From positions 6,525,550 to 6,589,549 of the forward strand of contig CM030931.1 in NCBI GenBank assembly GCA_018136815.1: a stretch of 64,000 nt of DNA, written 5' to 3'. This DNA is from Isochrysis galbana. Taxonomy: Eukaryota > Haptophyta > Isochrysidales > Isochrysidaceae. The position numbers and the translations under genes are program-made. Within the stretch, counting starts at the first letter, position 1. The number at the start of each line of letters is the position of its first letter. Shown here piece after piece: positions 62,063 to 64,000 of this stretch. Below the pieces are notes generated by a model, which searched no databases, was not told the DNA's origin, and saw only the letters and a program-made list of their open reading frames with translations.

Positions 62063-64000
62063 ATGCTGAGACCCTCCAAGCTCGGCCGGAGGAAGCTACG
62101 ATACGTCTTCACGATCGAGGAGGCGTGGCTCTCCTGTGGGCCTCGCCTGCTGCAGCCTGCTGTGCCCGGCATTCAGCCGACGTTGGCTCTCATCTGGAAG
62201 TCAGGTAAGAAGACAGCGTATGGCGCTACGGTGCGAGCTCTTCAGCCCTCGAACGGCAGGGGAGCCGAGTGGACCGCTCCTGTGTCTCTGGCGTGCTCAG
62301 TCTATGCCATCGCTCGCCACGGTCAGCAGACGTTCGACTCGCGCATCTCGCAGATCACCTTGCGTGTTGAGGGCGCAGTGGATGCCAAACGCAAGCTTGC
62401 TGCGACTCTCGATCTCGCTCGCTATGCTTCGTATCAGCGGCAAAGCCACAATGTTTCAGTGGCACTCGCTCAAGGCGCTGGGACCCTGCACTTCACACTC
62501 TCTTCTATGTGGCTCAAGGTGAGCCAATGCAGCAACATCGAATAATCTTTGCCTTGTACCTCCAGCCTAATCGTAGAATATCATTTCCGTGTTGCCTCTG
62601 CCTGCCACTCACAGCCAGACTCGTTCTCTCATCATGCATTTGCAGCGCGTGGTCGGGCTAGACGAGGACGACTCCGACGGTTCATCCTCAGCGTCGTCGT
62701 CTAGCACGGCCTCCTCATTTGGACATATGTGTGGAGACACCTCACCGCGGACTTCACGGTCCAGCTATCAAAGTGAGGATGCAACACCTGGAGGAAGCCG
62801 GACTAGCATCGGTGAAGGGGAAGATAGCCCTACAAAACTGGGCCACGGGGATGGCCAATTCGTGAACAGTTGTGGCGCCAGCACGGGCGTTGACACGGGG
62901 ATGGGGGAGCATTCTAAGTCGAGCCGTGGCGGCCGAGCCCTAAGGGGAATGGTCCGCGCAACGAGCTTTGGTCTTAGATCGCGCAAGGATGGTACGAGAT
63001 CATTCAATGGTGCTGACATACACATACCAGCTTTGAGTGGAGACGGCATTAAAGCCACTAAAGGCGATGCCTGCAGCTTCTCATCCAATCCGATTGCGAG
63101 TTCCTCTGCTGTGGATGCCCTGCCTCCCCAACCCGCTAACGAGAGCAGTGTTCGCGACGAATACCAGCCCTCTTCACCGCCTCGTTGCCGTCATGATGCT
63201 GGATCAGAAGAGTTGTTCGAGAGTCATGCACATGCGACGTGTAACGTCAGTGCTGTTGCGGCAAGTGCTGAGAAGAGTCGACGAGAAGTAAGAAAGCGTG
63301 GCGAAATTGGGGACGATCCTAGGTCGCTTTTCAGAGTTTCGAGTTCGGAGATGACGGAGGCGCTTTGCACCCAGCTTCCGATCGATATCAACACGGTTGA
63401 GCAATCTTTCTTGGGTATGGATTGCGAAGACTCGCGCTTTGGTAAGCTTTTGTGTAGCCGCCTGGCTTACATGCAAGTGTCACCAGGCCGTTGGGAGGGA
63501 TCGGAGGCCGAGGGTGTCTGCCGCGAAGTATCGCTTGTTGTAAAATGCCCGCCGAAGCCAATGCTACCTGACACGACGCGCGTGGTGATTAGGCACCGAA
63601 TGCAGCGACCGGATGGGACAACCCTTCTACTTGAGCGTGAGGTGGCTACTCTGGACGTTCCTTACGGCGACTCTTTTCGCGTGCAAGAACGCTGGATTGC
63701 CCAAGCTATGCAACCTCAACATTCCTTGCCCAGCTCACTAACCTCTTTGGATGCCGCTATTTCGATGAACGACAGCGTTTTGTTGCCTGTCTCGGATGTG
63801 TCACCTGCTGTCCAACTCCGTGTCTTGACGCGCGTTTGGTTCAAAGGGCGCGTTGGCCTGATGGCAAGCAAGATCAAGCACCACTCAATGAAGAAGTCTA
63901 AAAAGGTGGCGGCATTGGCGTGCGAGCTCCTGATGCAAGCGGACTTGGAAGAGACGGCTGCAGCTGCTCGCGGCATTTTTACCCAGATGAACTGCGACCC
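62063..64000 (+). CDS. NT-type C2 domain plus VASt domain protein, truncated by the window end
   Basis: Exon 1 62063-62518, intron 62519-62645 (GTGAGC...TTGCAG), exon 2 from 62646 open to the edge; about 604 residues visible. Residues about 12-150 fit the NT-C2 domain (EEIG1/EHBP1 N-terminal type), which binds membranes or partners: RYVFTIEEAWLSCG, PTLALIWKSGKKTAYGATVR, SRISQITLRVEGAVDAKRKL, GTLHFTLSSMWLKV. A Ser-rich linker (about 153-385) follows. Then from about 388 comes a VASt-like (StAR-related sterol/lipid transfer) domain: NTVEQSFLGMDCEDSRFGKL, REVSLVVKCPPKPMLPDTTR, PYGDSFRVQERWIAQA, LTRVWFKGRVGLMASKIKHH. Such proteins may act at membrane contact sites. Start chosen at the ATG just before the conserved C2 strand; an upstream in-frame ATG at 62003 adds a charged stretch. 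The C-terminus is unknown. Confidence 0.7.

Noticed and set aside
1..64000. tRNA, rRNA or snRNA genes
   Set aside because: I found no segment with the conserved boxes or folds by eye; a covariance-model scan would be needed to exclude them.

Overview
The window is nuclear DNA of a eukaryote. Genes carry short spliceosomal introns (67-260 bp) with GT-AG and a few GC-AG borders, CDC7-like, AFG2-like and TFIIS-like genes are present, and much of the sequence is non-LTR retrotransposon debris, GA/CT tracts and poly-G/poly-C runs. GC-rich coding, pyrimidine-rich introns with GTGCG donors, an exported beta-helix protein and ankyrin/Sel1/2OG-oxygenase genes fit a unicellular alga, perhaps a haptophyte. 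I cannot fix the lineage from sequence alone. There are two 100-N assembly gaps (13801-13900 and 38901-39000).

Layout. 0.35-3.9 kb: a seven-exon double-AAA ATPase of the AFG2/SPATA5L1 type. 4.0-7.0 kb: a near-identical 618-bp inverted repeat enclosing a LINE fragment and a small two-exon gene. 7.3-8.6 kb: a beta-propeller lactonase on the minus strand. 10.7-11.5 kb: a methyltransferase-like gene. 12-15.4 kb: interspersed repeats and gap 1. 15.5-17.2 kb: a 2OG-Fe(II) oxygenase with Sel1 repeats (copy A), followed by a LINE tail that a younger 748-bp element has split. 19-21.7 kb: repeats. 21.8-24.5 kb: ankyrin gene A, with one repeat per exon. 24.5-27.7 kb: repeats. 27.7-30.7 kb: ankyrin copy B fused to part of an ADP-ribosyltransferase domain. 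31.2-33.6 kb: decayed copy B of the oxygenase/Sel1 gene with its LINE tail. 35.9-38.9 kb: a secreted beta-helix protein running into gap 2. 39.7-41.6 kb: a methyltransferase-like gene (minus). 43.5-44.9 kb: a hAT remnant, a possible MITE and LINE 5' debris. 45.8-47.5 kb: a CDC7-like kinase (minus). 50.6-51.9 kb: a gene of unknown function with a C-terminal coiled coil. 52.9-56.2 kb: LINE pieces, including an insertion with a 15-bp target-site duplication. 56.6-59.5 kb: a divergent pair, TFIIS-like (minus) and GH76 glycosidase (plus). 59.5-61.4 kb: rearranged LINE 5'/3' ends. 62.1-64 kb: the start of an NT-C2 plus VASt gene cut by the window edge.

The host genes are mostly unrelated housekeeping or secretory genes and do not form an operon-like unit. 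The most distinctive biology lies in two things. One is the pair of segmental duplications (oxygenase-Sel1 and ankyrin), whose copies have diverged by frameshift, stop gain, domain gain and transposon insertion. The other is the layered LINE history, dated locally by target-site duplications and an empty site. Three proteins have uncommon domain orders: TFIIS-M/zinc ribbon/TFIIS-M, NT-C2/VASt, and ankyrin/partial ART.
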